This document shows positions 55,098 to 63,477 of a stretch of DNA of 64,000 nt, in pieces (within the stretch, counting starts at the first letter, position 1; each line of letters begins with the position of its first letter). The translations under genes and the position numbers were made by a program. The stretch is taken from NCBI GenBank assembly GCA_903823115.1, contig CAIJRN010000018.1, positions 21,275-85,274 on the forward strand, given 5' to 3'. The DNA is from an uncultured cyanobacterium (GTDB lineage Bacteria > Cyanobacteriota > Cyanobacteriia > PCC-6307 > Cyanobiaceae). A model generated the notes under the pieces. That model had not been told where the DNA came from, did not search any database, and saw only the letters and a program-made list of their open reading frames with translations.

Positions 55098-56567
55098 ATG
55101 AATCTCGAGCTCCATGACATTCAGGGGATCATCGCCAGGGGCTACGGCAAGCACCCTGCTGCGGCCTACCTGCTTCTGCACGTGGCCGAGCCAGTGGCGG
55201 CACGACGCTGGCTCGGCGCACTGATCGATCGGATACAGACCTGCGAGCAACGCCCGGATCCAGCTGTCCCCTGCTTCAATATCGCCCTCACCCACCCTGG
55301 CCTGGCGGCCCTCGGTCTCGACCCTGAGGCCCTTGGCACCTTTCCCACCGAACTGCAGGAGGGGATGACCGAGCCCCAGCGCAGCCGCGCCCTCGGCGAC
55401 GACGGCGCCGCCGCCGATCCCAAGGGCACACCCCGTCACTGGGCCTGGGGCGGCACGGGGCACCAGCAGCGGCCAGTGCATTGTTTGCTGATGCTGTTCG
55501 CTGTCAGCCCGGCGGAGCTGGAGCTGGCCGTCGAAGCAATGACAGGTTCGCTCGCGGATGGGGGGCTGGCCCTGATCAGCCGTTTGGACACCAGCTTGCT
55601 GGCGGACCAGGCCAAGGACGGTGGCGTGCGCGAGCACTTTGGCTTCCGAGATGCGATCAGCCAGCCAGGCATCCAGGGGTTGCATCCCCAGAGCGGCAAC
55701 CTGCCGCAGGTGCCGGCCGGTGAATTCATCCTTGGCTACACCAACGCCTACGGGCTGATCACCGAGTGCCCACGGGTGCACCGGCAGCGTGATCCCGACG
55801 GCCTGCTGCCGCCTGCCGAGTTCGGTACCCACGATCTGGGTCGCAACGGCAGCTATCTGGTGTTCCGTCAGCTTGACCAGCGGGTGAAGGCGTTCTGGCA
55901 GTTCCTCGATCAGGCCAGCCGCGACCCGGATGGCTCCGCCAACCCCCAGCGCAGATTGGAGCTGGCCGCCCGCCTGGTGGGCCGCTGGCCTGGCGGCGCC
56001 CCTCTGGTGGAGAGCCCAGAACAGGATGACCCCGCCCTGGCCACCGAGAACAGTTTTTCTTATCAGCAGAGCGATCCGCAGGGACTGCGCTGCCCGCTCG
56101 GGGCCCACATCCGACGCAGCAACCCCCGCGATTCCCTCAGCCCCAACCCCGGTTCGGCGGCTTCCCTGGCCGTGAACGCCACTCACCGGCTGCTGCGCCG
56201 CGGCCGCACTTATGGCACGCCACTCAGTGCCTCGTTCGATCCCGAGGAGATTCTGCGGGCGGCAGATGGGGAGCAGCGGGGTCTGCACTTCATCTGCATC
56301 AACGCCAACATCACGCGGCAGTTCGAATTCGTGCAGCGCTCCTGGATCAACAACTCCCAGTTCAACGGTCTGCTCGATGAAACCGATCCGCTGCTGGGGC
56401 CGCGTCGGCTGCCGTCGGGGCGCCCCACCGACCAGTTCACGATTCAAGGCTGCCCGGTGCGGCAGCGGATCTCGGGCCTCCCCTCCTTCGTGGTGGTCCG
56501 CGGTGGCGCCTACTTCTTCCTGCCCGGTATCGCTGCGCTGCGCTACCTGGCTTCCCTCACCCCCTGA
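55098..56567 (+). CDS. DyP-type haem peroxidase
   Basis: ATG 55098 gives 489 residues. The catalytic G-x-x-D-G motif appears as GFRDAISQPG (Asp185 kept, Gly changed to Ala). The proximal His is His337 in CPLGAHIRRSNPRD and the distal Arg lies in RLLRRGRTYG (367-370); RGLHFICINANITRQFEFVQ and FVVVRGGAYFFLPG close the fold. Length fits the larger P/C-type (advanced) group. No Tat signal is visible, so it should be cytosolic. Substrates of this class include bulky and lipid-like compounds. It sits 19 nt after the previous gene. Confidence 0.92.
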   Translation: MNLELHDIQGIIARGYGKHPAAAYLLLHVAEPVAARRWLGALIDRIQTCEQRPDPAVPCFNIALTHPGLAALGLDPEALGTFPTELQEGMTEPQRSRALGDDGAAADPKGTPRHWAWGGTGHQQRPVHCLLMLFAVSPAELELAVEAMTGSLADGGLALISRLDTSLLADQAKDGGVREHFGFRDAISQPGIQGLHPQSGNLPQVPAGEFILGYTNAYGLITECPRVHRQRDPDGLLPPAEFGTHDLGRNGSYLVFRQLDQRVKAFWQFLDQASRDPDGSANPQRRLELAARLVGRWPGGAPLVESPEQDDPALATENSFSYQQSDPQGLRCPLGAHIRRSNPRDSLSPNPGSAASLAVNATHRLLRRGRTYGTPLSASFDPEEILRAADGEQRGLHFICINANITRQFEFVQRSWINNSQFNGLLDETDPLLGPRRLPSGRPTDQFTIQGCPVRQRISGLPSFVVVRGGAYFFLPGIAALRYLASLTP

Positions 56568-56572
56568 ACGCC

Positions 56573-57847
56573 ATGGTCAGCGAACCCGCCAACACGCCTG
56601 CCACCGGCGCTGCAACCGAGATCAAGCTCAATCCCAGCCGACCGATTCCTGCCCCGCAGACTGGCTCAGCCCTGCTTGATCTGATCAGCAGGGTGTCGAT
56701 CAGGCTCACCCAGCTGGAGAGGCGTTTCGACCCGTTCTTCCGGCCCTGGTTCGATGCCCTGCTGCGCGGGCCGCTCACGGCGCTGCTGACGGCCCTGATC
56801 AATCTGGCCCGTCGGGACGAAGGGCTGGCCCTGGCGGAGGAGCGGCCCCTGGAGGAGGAAGAACAGCTGGTGGATTCGATCATTTCCAGTTTCACCACCC
56901 AGATTCGCGACCTCTGGAAGCCCGGCTACGCCGAGCGTGGCGGCAACACCAAGACCTTCGGCATTGTGCGCGCCGATTTCATCGTTCACGACAACCTGCC
57001 GGCCCCGTTCCGCCAAGGCATTTATGCCAAGCCGCAGTCCTTCAAAGCCTGGGTGAGGTTCTCGGGACCGGGCCCCTACATCACCCCTGACATCGACGAT
57101 GTGGGCTTCATGAGCATCAGCGTCAAGCTGCTGGGCGTAGAGGGTGAAAAACTGATGAGCGATGAGTGCCTCACCCTTGATATGACCGGGGTGTGCACCC
57201 CCACCTTCGTGACTGCGGATCTGAAATCCAACGCCAATCTGCAGATCGAGAGCGTCAGGAATGCTCAGATTCTCCACTTCCTGAATCTTCGGCAGAACCA
57301 TCTGCTGGATCTGCTGATGCAAGCCCTCTGGACTCGCACCCAGACGAGCCCCCTGGAGGTGGCCTACTTCAGCTGTGTGTCCTACCTGCTGGGGCCGGGT
57401 CAGGCGATGCAGTTCTCCTTCTGGCCAAAGGACCTCAGCCGTTCCCCCATTCCGCGACTGCCCCGACGTCCGCCGGACGACTACCTGCGACAAGCGATGG
57501 CCCGCACCCTGGCCGAGCGGGACGTGGAGTTCGACGTGCGCCTGCAGCTGCAGAGCGACCCCCATCGGATGCCGATCGAGAACAACGCCGTCTACTGGCC
57601 CGAAAGCCTTTCGCCGCGGGTGTCGGTGGCCACTCTGCGGCTGCACCGCCAGACGTTCGACTCTCCTGCTCAGCTGGCCTTCGCCCGCGAGCTCTCCTTC
57701 AACCCCTGGCACACGATTGCTGAGCACCGGCCGCTCGGGAACCAGAGCAGGGCTCGACGGCGCATGTACGCCGAGTTGATGCGGTTGCGCCAGTCGATGA
57801 ACCGTGTGAGCCACCTTGAGCCCACGGGCGATGAGGTGTTCCCCTAG
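56573..57847 (+). CDS. Catalase-like haem-protein family member
   Basis: The 424 residues belong to the short catalase-like family: TKTFGIVRADFIVHDNLPAP, RQGIYAKPQSFKAWVRFSGP, a central DVGFMSISVKLLGVEG and the C-terminal FNPWHTIAEHRPLG with ARRRMYAELMRLRQSMN. The segment aligned with the usual H-x-K-x-H-G start of the fold reads N-T-K-T-F-G, so the His expected there is missing. Catalase-like folds serve as allene oxide synthases in corals and some cyanobacteria, which suggests hydroperoxide rearrangement; classical catalase activity is doubtful. It begins five bases after the DyP stop and ends the operon. Confidence 0.82.
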   Translation: MVSEPANTPATGAATEIKLNPSRPIPAPQTGSALLDLISRVSIRLTQLERRFDPFFRPWFDALLRGPLTALLTALINLARRDEGLALAEERPLEEEEQLVDSIISSFTTQIRDLWKPGYAERGGNTKTFGIVRADFIVHDNLPAPFRQGIYAKPQSFKAWVRFSGPGPYITPDIDDVGFMSISVKLLGVEGEKLMSDECLTLDMTGVCTPTFVTADLKSNANLQIESVRNAQILHFLNLRQNHLLDLLMQALWTRTQTSPLEVAYFSCVSYLLGPGQAMQFSFWPKDLSRSPIPRLPRRPPDDYLRQAMARTLAERDVEFDVRLQLQSDPHRMPIENNAVYWPESLSPRVSVATLRLHRQTFDSPAQLAFARELSFNPWHTIAEHRPLGNQSRARRRMYAELMRLRQSMNRVSHLEPTGDEVFP

Positions 57848-58181
57848 ATGGGGAGCCAGCATGGATGGCTTTGTCTATCGCTGCTTCACGCCATGTGCCA
57901 AAGGGGGTATCGAGATAAGATACACAAATTATAGGATGTGCCGAGGAACGAAGCGCATCAAATTGTCTGAATCTGTGTTTCTATTGTGATTGAATGGAGC
58001 CTCGCCATTCACGGACATGGCTTTTTGTTTGGCACTGCGCTGGGCGCGGCCTGCTCAACGCTGGTGCTAGAGAGATGGTGAGCATTGACAAGAGGTTCAA
58101 TGAATAAGCTGGGTTAATAATTGTTGCCGATTGGCGCCCGGCAAAGACAAGCATTGCTCATATTACTAGCTTTGAATTGTA
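57848..58181. other. AT-rich 334-nt gap before the patatin gene
   Basis: No gene is seen. A/T content rises sharply at about 57910 and stays high into the patatin gene, marking a composition boundary. It probably contains the promoter of the patatin gene; no clear Shine-Dalgarno precedes either candidate start (58182, 58200). Confidence 0.55.
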
Positions 58182-59366
58182 ATGAATAATGGCTCGGCTA
58201 TGGCATTCAAAATTTTGAGTCTTGATGGCGGCGGTTATCGAGGCCGCCTTACGGCCCTCATGCTCGTAGAGCTTCAGAAAGCCATTGATACCGTTTGCTC
58301 TCAGAAACAGATTCCTTCGAAGAGCATCTTCGATTGTTTCGATCTTATCGCCGGTACATCGACCGGCAGCCTAATAGCTGCTGCCTTGACAATTGGCAAC
58401 AGCGCCAGCGACGTTCTTGATATTTTTAAGAATGACGGTGCGGCGATCTTCCCTGCTCAGTCCTTAATTGATCTGATTTTCAAGGCCGCCTCAACCCCAC
58501 TATTTGACGGCAGCCAACTTGAGAATGTTTTGCATAAGTACCTAGGCCAAAATCGGCTGGGTGACCTAAAGAAAGCCTTGCTGGTAACAGCATATGATTC
58601 TTGGAATAATCGCCCTCTGGCTTTTCGAAGCTATGATCCAGCTTGCAATGGAATCCACCTATTCGATGCTTGTCGGGGCTCATCGGCATATCCTGCTGGC
58701 TTTCCCTCCCATGCCATCAAGGACGATCAGGATACCAATCCATACTTTCAGAGTCTCAGAGCTAAGAAGAGCTACTTTTCATTTGATCATAGCTGTGAGG
58801 GGAGAGACGGACTGCCACTCATTGATGGAGGTATAGGGGCTAACAATCCGGCCGCACTTGCTTTGGCTGAACGCATCGGTAGTCAGTCTTTGAAGACCTG
58901 GATAGATAAACAGTCTCCCTTGCTCGCTACAGACACGGAGACACTTATAGTATCGTTTGGAACCGGACAGATGCCCCCCTGTATTAACTATGAGAAGGGG
59001 CGAGGGTTCTCGGCTAAAGATTGGAACGGCCACTTGGGGAATCCTCTTTTGGAAATGATGTTTGTTGGCTATTCACGAATCAATGATGAGTTGTGCGGCA
59101 CAATAGTTGGCGAGCAAAACTATTTTCGTTTTCAGCCCGTACTTCTTTCTGACGTCGTTGATAATGTTCTCATTGAAAAGAATAATGTTGTCAGAATCAG
59201 CGCTGGGGAGGGCAAAGACTTTGCTGGCGCTACTTTTCAAGCGACACCAGGAGTAAACAAACTCTTTGACAGGGTTTGCAGTAACTACTTTTATGTTAAT
59301 GACTATGCTAAGGATCCGGATTCTCCTGAAAAGCAATTGTCGATTCTTGCGAATCGTCTTGTCTAG
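58182..59366 (+). CDS. Patatin-like phospholipase
   Basis: Patatins are Ser-Asp dyad acyl hydrolases that release fatty acids from membrane lipids. The 394 residues show the oxyanion loop LSLDGGGYRG (12-21), the nucleophile elbow IAGTSTGS with Ser60 and the dyad Asp215 in PLIDGGIGANNPA. There is no signal peptide, so it acts from the cytosol. Codon use and base composition are markedly more AT-rich than in the adjacent operon, indicating recent acquisition. It lies on the same strand 334 nt after the catalase-like gene. It could supply substrate to the dioxygenase; an alternative is a stand-alone phage-defence effector, though no cyclase or sensor gene is adjacent. Confidence 0.92.
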   Translation: MNNGSAMAFKILSLDGGGYRGRLTALMLVELQKAIDTVCSQKQIPSKSIFDCFDLIAGTSTGSLIAAALTIGNSASDVLDIFKNDGAAIFPAQSLIDLIFKAASTPLFDGSQLENVLHKYLGQNRLGDLKKALLVTAYDSWNNRPLAFRSYDPACNGIHLFDACRGSSAYPAGFPSHAIKDDQDTNPYFQSLRAKKSYFSFDHSCEGRDGLPLIDGGIGANNPAALALAERIGSQSLKTWIDKQSPLLATDTETLIVSFGTGQMPPCINYEKGRGFSAKDWNGHLGNPLLEMMFVGYSRINDELCGTIVGEQNYFRFQPVLLSDVVDNVLIEKNNVVRISAGEGKDFAGATFQATPGVNKLFDRVCSNYFYVNDYAKDPDSPEKQLSILANRLV

Positions 59367-59459
59367 AATAACCTTGCTTGTCAGGCGAAGAGATGGTATC
59401 GACTGGCGCTTCGTTTTCGCTGATCAAGTGAAGACTATTGATTGGAATTAATGCCAATC

Positions 59460-60180
59460 TCAGCTGATTTCCAATGCACCCGTCGATGTCACGGTGAAGT
59501 TCTTGTCAAGCAATCTACCGCTTGCCAGTCGTGATTCATCAAGCCACTCTCCAGCATCTCCCTGCTGCAGGCGGTGAGCTGGGCCACGGCGGTTGATCGC
59601 TGCGACGGGTTCCTGCGGCTGCGCCTCAACCCATGAGCCCAGCACCCGTCTGATGACGGGGCGGCCTCGCCCCAACAGCACCGGCACCACCCATTCCAGT
59701 GTTGCCCCCGTGCCTTTGACGCCCTCGGCCTTCCACTCCCAGAGCGTTGGGCTGAAGTCGTTGTGCCCCAGCTGCTGTGCCTTGGCTGACGGGTCGAGCA
59801 GGGAGCTGGCCAGATCGCTGGAGCTGAACAGGATGCCTTTGGGCAGCAACAACCGGAAACAGGCGATGTTGCGGGGACGATCGGGCCTGAGCCGCGGCTG
59901 CTCGCTCTGCTGAAAGGCCCGCGCCAGCGCCAGCGCGGGGAGAGATAGCGGGCGAGAGATAGGGGGGCTCAGCGCCGATCTCCCTGACCGAACGGCAGAC
60001 CATCGCCCCCCAGGTGCCCACGTAGTCGTGGATCTCCTCAGAGTGCTCCTGAGCCAGGCCAACCGCCACCGCCTTGGCTCACTGAGAGCTCCAGCTTGTG
60101 AAGCCCGATGGTGAGCGATCCAGGCCCTCGCTCACCATCAGATCGGGCCGGTGCTGGCAGATCAGGGCCGGCAACTGGCT
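59460..60180 (-). pseudogene. Broken gene of unknown function
   Basis: Protein-like sequence continues through several frames on the minus strand. A first piece near 60070-60180 (LVSQLPALICQHRPDLMVSE) ends at a TGA. A second at 59960-60065 contains EEIHDYVGTWGAMVCRSVRE. A third from about 59960 to 59460 contains RNIACFRLLLPKGILFSSSD and ends NFTVTSTGALEIS. The pieces join only with frameshifts, so the gene appears inactivated. I do not recognise the family. Confidence 0.5.
60107..60139. repeat. Perfect 12-bp inverted repeat
   Basis: GATGGTGAGCGA (60107-60118) and TCGCTCACCATC (60128-60139) are exact reverse complements separated by nine bases. It lies inside the broken gene and has no T-tract, so an operator, a recombination-site arm or a hairpin are all possible. 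Confidence 0.85.
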
Positions 60181-60352
60181 GACCAACCGATCGTCCCCAC
60201 GGGAACCACCAGGGAGTGCAGTTGCCGACGGGCATGGACGAACCGGATCAGACTGGATGGCCTTGAGGTGGATTACACCTCAAGGCTTGAGGTCTCCAGA
60301 CGGTTCCTGCTCTGCTTCCTGATCCTTGATGATCACCCCGCTGGTTTGGGTG

Positions 60353-60523
60353 TCACCCTTTGTTGAGCGACGACTCCAGCAGATAAGCCGCCAGATTGCT
60401 CATCGAGCGACCCTCGTCATCACTTCGCTCCAGCAACCCATGGTAGGTGCTGTGCGGCAGAGTGATCGTCATGCGACGTGGGGCGCGAAATGCTGGTGCG
60501 ATTGGAATGGAATAGGTATTCAT
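60353..60523 (-). CDS. Small ribbon-helix-helix protein (CopG-like)
   Basis: ATG 60523 gives 56 residues: RRMTITLPHSTYHGLLERSD supplies the DNA-binding strand and first helix, and GRSMSNLAAYLLESSL the second helix, as in CopG/Arc-type repressors common in cyanobacteria. No toxin gene follows directly, so it may be an orphan antitoxin-type or plasmid-type regulator. A longer start at 60544 adds seven residues. Confidence 0.72.
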   Translation of the reverse strand: MNTYSIPIAPAFRAPRRMTITLPHSTYHGLLERSDDEGRSMSNLAAYLLESSLNKG

Positions 60524-60666
60524 GGCTGTGCAGATCAGCGACAAACTTCAGTATTGTGCCGCCAAAGCGATGCAGTCAAGTACCTGATTCACGGATCCCA
60601 CTTGTGAGAGTCCTACAAATGGGTATGACTTGGCAGGTATGAGACGGGAGGTCTGGCCTGGGGCGT

Positions 60667-61350
60667 ATGACACCTCATGGTGATGCGGTAGGCGAGGGTT
60701 TACCCGTTCTGACCTGCCTGGTCCTTGACCGTCACATCCTGGTGGGGAAGGCCGTCGGAGGATTGCTGGCTGAGCACTGCGGCTTGGCGCTGGTGGCTGT
60801 GTATTCTTCTGTGGCCCAAGCTCTTGTATTTATTGAGAACTCTCCCCCTGATTTACTCCTGCTCGATGTCCATTGTGCCGGTGAGCATGGTGAAACCTGG
60901 ATCGATGCGGCGTTGGCTCTGAAGAGTGTCAATCCAGCTGGCAGGCTGATCCTGATCACCGACGTGAGTGATGCACTCACGCCGCCAGCGGAGATCGAGG
61001 CGATGCTGCTCGGAATCGTGGACAAACGCCATGACTGGGATGACCTGGTGAGAATGGTGACCCGTCTACAGGTCCTGAGCTCAAAGCGCTCCCACATGAG
61101 CAACCCAAAATGGCGGCTGCAGATGGATACACTCTCGCCACGTGAACTCCGGGTCTTTTACGCTCTGGGCCTGGGGCTTCTCAACAAGGAAATCGCACAG
61201 TCGCTTGGCCTGAGCCTACAGACCGTTGAGACTTATCGCAAACACATCAGTGCCAAGCTGTCGCTGAGTGGCTCGGAGCTGATCCGCGCTGCGACGTTGC
61301 ATCGCTGCACCAATCCAGTCGCCGCCTCCGACGTTCGGCCGCCGATCTGA
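60667..61350 (+). CDS. Orphan response regulator, NarL/LuxR family
   Basis: The 227-residue protein has a receiver domain (LTCLVLDRHILVGKAVGGLL; phospho-acceptor Asp67 in LLLLDVHCAGEHG; RLILITDVSD) and a LuxR-type HTH (DTLSPRELRVFYALGLGLLN, then EIAQSLGLSLQTVETYRKHI). The receiver is somewhat degenerate: the conserved Lys is best placed at VDKRHDW. No histidine kinase gene is near, so its input is unknown. It is followed by an untranslated gap and hicBA. Confidence 0.9.
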   Translation: MTPHGDAVGEGLPVLTCLVLDRHILVGKAVGGLLAEHCGLALVAVYSSVAQALVFIENSPPDLLLLDVHCAGEHGETWIDAALALKSVNPAGRLILITDVSDALTPPAEIEAMLLGIVDKRHDWDDLVRMVTRLQVLSSKRSHMSNPKWRLQMDTLSPRELRVFYALGLGLLNKEIAQSLGLSLQTVETYRKHISAKLSLSGSELIRAATLHRCTNPVAASDVRPPI

Positions 61351-61781
61351 AACCCTGTTCCAACAGTGGTGTCCCTCAAGTCCCCTCAGCGCCACTGCAG
61401 CCTCTAAGATCGAGCCTGCAGTGGCGCTCCACTCGAACATAGTTTTGATCTTGCTGTAGGCCGCCACGACCTGCTTGATCTATTGCAAGCAGAAAGCCTT
61501 CGGCTTACGGAGATCAGCTTGGCGCCTCGGCCGCCATCGCCGAGCACCACACGGCAGGGCGGATTGCCGAAGCGAAGCCCCTGCTGCAGGCACGGATCAA
61601 GCTTGTACCTGCTGACGTCGAGGCGCTGTAAAACCTGGGAATCTTCTACAGCGACCAGCAGCAGGGCCAACGCATTGGCAGCGTTAGCCGAATGCTTGGG
61701 ATGGAAAATAAGCTGGGTAGCGGAGTGGGCGTCTCCCATTCCCTGGAATGGCGCTACGATGGTTGTAGCGGTGCGTAGACC
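61351..61781. other. 431-nt gap before hicB, no confident gene
   Basis: Open frames exist on both strands (plus: HDLLDLLQAESLRLTEI around 61465-61515; minus: a 134-codon frame), but neither has a credible start or known motif. It may contain a decayed gene. The right end should carry the hicBA promoter. Confidence 0.45.
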
Positions 61782-61991
61782 ATGATTTTCACTTTGGAGT
61801 GCGAGCAAGAAGTTGATGGACGCTGGATTGCAGAGGTACCCGAGCTGCCTGGCGTTCTCTCGTATGGCGACTCTGCTGCAGATGCAATGTCAAAGGCGGA
61901 GATCTTGGCTCTTCGCGTTATTGCCGAGAGGCTAGAAAATAGCGAGTCTGAGCCTGTAAGTATCAGTTTCTCGCTTCCAGTCATTGCATGA
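61782..61991 (+). CDS. hicB: HicB-type antitoxin
   Basis: The 69 residues have the partial RNase-H-like HicB fold: LECEQEVDGRWIAEVPELPG, VLSYGDSAADAMSKAEILAL. There is no C-terminal HTH or RHH domain, so it belongs to the short type. HicB neutralises HicA by binding it. The gene precedes and overlaps hicA (ATGA), the reverse of the classical hicA-hicB order but frequent in cyanobacteria. Confidence 0.88.
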   Translation: MIFTLECEQEVDGRWIAEVPELPGVLSYGDSAADAMSKAEILALRVIAERLENSESEPVSISFSLPVIA

Positions 61992-62200
61992 GTACGTGGT
62001 CTTCAGTCAAAGCCAAAAGGGTGTTGGCTGCTCTCCAGAAAATTGGATGGCGGTTAAAGAGACAGTCTGGATCTCATAGGACCCTCGCTCATGACGGATA
62101 TCCCGATTTCGTCTTTGCTTTCCATGATGGTGAGGAGATAGGGCCGAGGATGTTGTCCCGAATTTCGAGGAACACCGGTCTTCAGCCGAGTGACCTGTGA
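61988..62200 (+). CDS. hicA: HicA-type toxin (mRNA interferase)
   Basis: The 70-residue protein matches HicA with its dsRBD-like fold: KRVLAALQKIGWRLKRQSGS with the catalytic His in GSHRTL, then a short strand and IGPRMLSRISRNTGL. It should cleave mRNA until bound by HicB. The four-base overlap with hicB suggests coupled translation with antitoxin first. Confidence 0.88.
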   Translation: MSTWSSVKAKRVLAALQKIGWRLKRQSGSHRTLAHDGYPDFVFAFHDGEEIGPRMLSRISRNTGLQPSDL

Positions 62201-62320
62201 TGCGTGCGTGAAATCGGCTAGCCGGCCCCTTGAGTGGACAGGCCCTCTTAATCTCTCTGCTGCGCCACCCAATACCCGCTGCCTGCCACTCAGTGGCAGC
62301 GTTTGCCTCCTAGAGCAAAA

Positions 62321-62890
62321 ATGAGCGAATACCTAAGGCCAAGCAAATACATCGACTTCGACGACGAAGTCGTTAGAGCCAAGGCAGCTGCATTGGCGGC
62401 AGGCCTTCATGGTGACCTTGTCATAGCCGAGACTTGCTATAAGTTCGTTCGAGATGAAATCAGGCATAGCTGGGACTATCAGATCAATCTGGTTACCTGC
62501 AAGGCGTCGGATGTCCTCAAGAAGTCAACCGGCTACTGCTACGCCAAGAGCCATTTACTAGCGGCACTTTTGCGTGCAAGTGGAATTCCGTCCGGCTTGT
62601 GCTACCAGCGGTTGTCTGTCTGTGATTCCGGCGCGCCGTATTGTCTGCATGGACTTAATGTAGTCTTTCTTAAAGGTTACGGGTGGTACCGGTGTGATCC
62701 ACGCGGGAATAAAGCCGGCATCAATGCCCAGTTCAATCCGCCGCATGAGGTGCTTGCCTTCCCCATACGGGAGCCGGAGGAGTGTGATTTATCGGGCATC
62801 TGGGCTGAGCCACTTCCAGAGGTTATTGATGTACTTGAGCGCTATTCGGACATAGCGGATGTCCTTGCCAACCTCCCAGGCTTAACATGA
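62321..62890 (+). CDS. Transglutaminase-like cysteine protease-fold protein
   Basis: ATG 62321 gives 189 residues. The triad is readable: Cys73 in STGYCYAKSHLLAALLRASG, His110 in YCLHGLNVVFLKGYGWYRCD, and Asp126 at the end of that segment (CDPRGN). Proteins of this size form the transglutaminase-like superfamily of peptidases and amidases. The composition is more A/T-rich than the core genes. No partner is evident; it could act in peptide or cell-wall turnover. Confidence 0.88.
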   Translation: MSEYLRPSKYIDFDDEVVRAKAAALAAGLHGDLVIAETCYKFVRDEIRHSWDYQINLVTCKASDVLKKSTGYCYAKSHLLAALLRASGIPSGLCYQRLSVCDSGAPYCLHGLNVVFLKGYGWYRCDPRGNKAGINAQFNPPHEVLAFPIREPEECDLSGIWAEPLPEVIDVLERYSDIADVLANLPGLT

Positions 62891-63477
62891 GAGACTAACA
62901 GTTCGCTACAACGGACGGCCGTTAAGAGCCGCCACTGAGCTCAACTGCTACGCGGACTCAAAGCTTGGCACTAAGTGCAGTCTTCCTGTGTACCCAGTAA
63001 GTGTTTGTACCCGCTCCCACTGCAGAGTCCTTATCCAGGTCCTCTTAGATTGACCGCCGACTGGCTCAATGCTCGGAAAAGTTTCTGCATCGCAGTGAGT
63101 GCTTGAGACTGGGGGCTGATAGAATCAGCTTTATATACGGAATGTGAAGCGATGGCTGACAGTTTTTGTGGGTTCAGCTAAGAATTGATCAGGCAGCTTT
63201 TTGCAATGGATTTTGCAATGGATGCTTTCTGCAGCGTAAAGAGACTTATGTCTCTGTTTTCCCTCGCTATCTTCCATGCTTTTAGGGGGCTCCTGCGCAC
63301 CAAGAGCAACGCCATCAAAGCACTTGCTGCATTCACCCAGCTTTGTATCAACTATCAGGCCGTGCGCTGGCGAGGGGAACCCGAGGGGGTTTTGCACACA
63401 GTGGGAGGAACAGTGAGCATTGTGATCGCCGAAGTTCTAGCTGAAAACATTGGTGGAAGCCTGGGAAGGAGTCACTC
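62891..63477. other. 587-nt gap, AT-richer, no confident gene
   Basis: A 98-codon plus-strand frame (63185-63481) has an unconvincing start and composition and overlaps the next start by four bases; I do not accept it as a gene. A good RBS (GGAAGGAG) lies seven bases before the ATG at 63478. Confidence 0.5.

Noticed and set aside
58182..59366. CBASS-type defence system based on the patatin
   Set aside because: No CD-NTase cyclase, ubiquitin-like or ancillary gene adjoins the patatin; the neighbours are haem enzymes.
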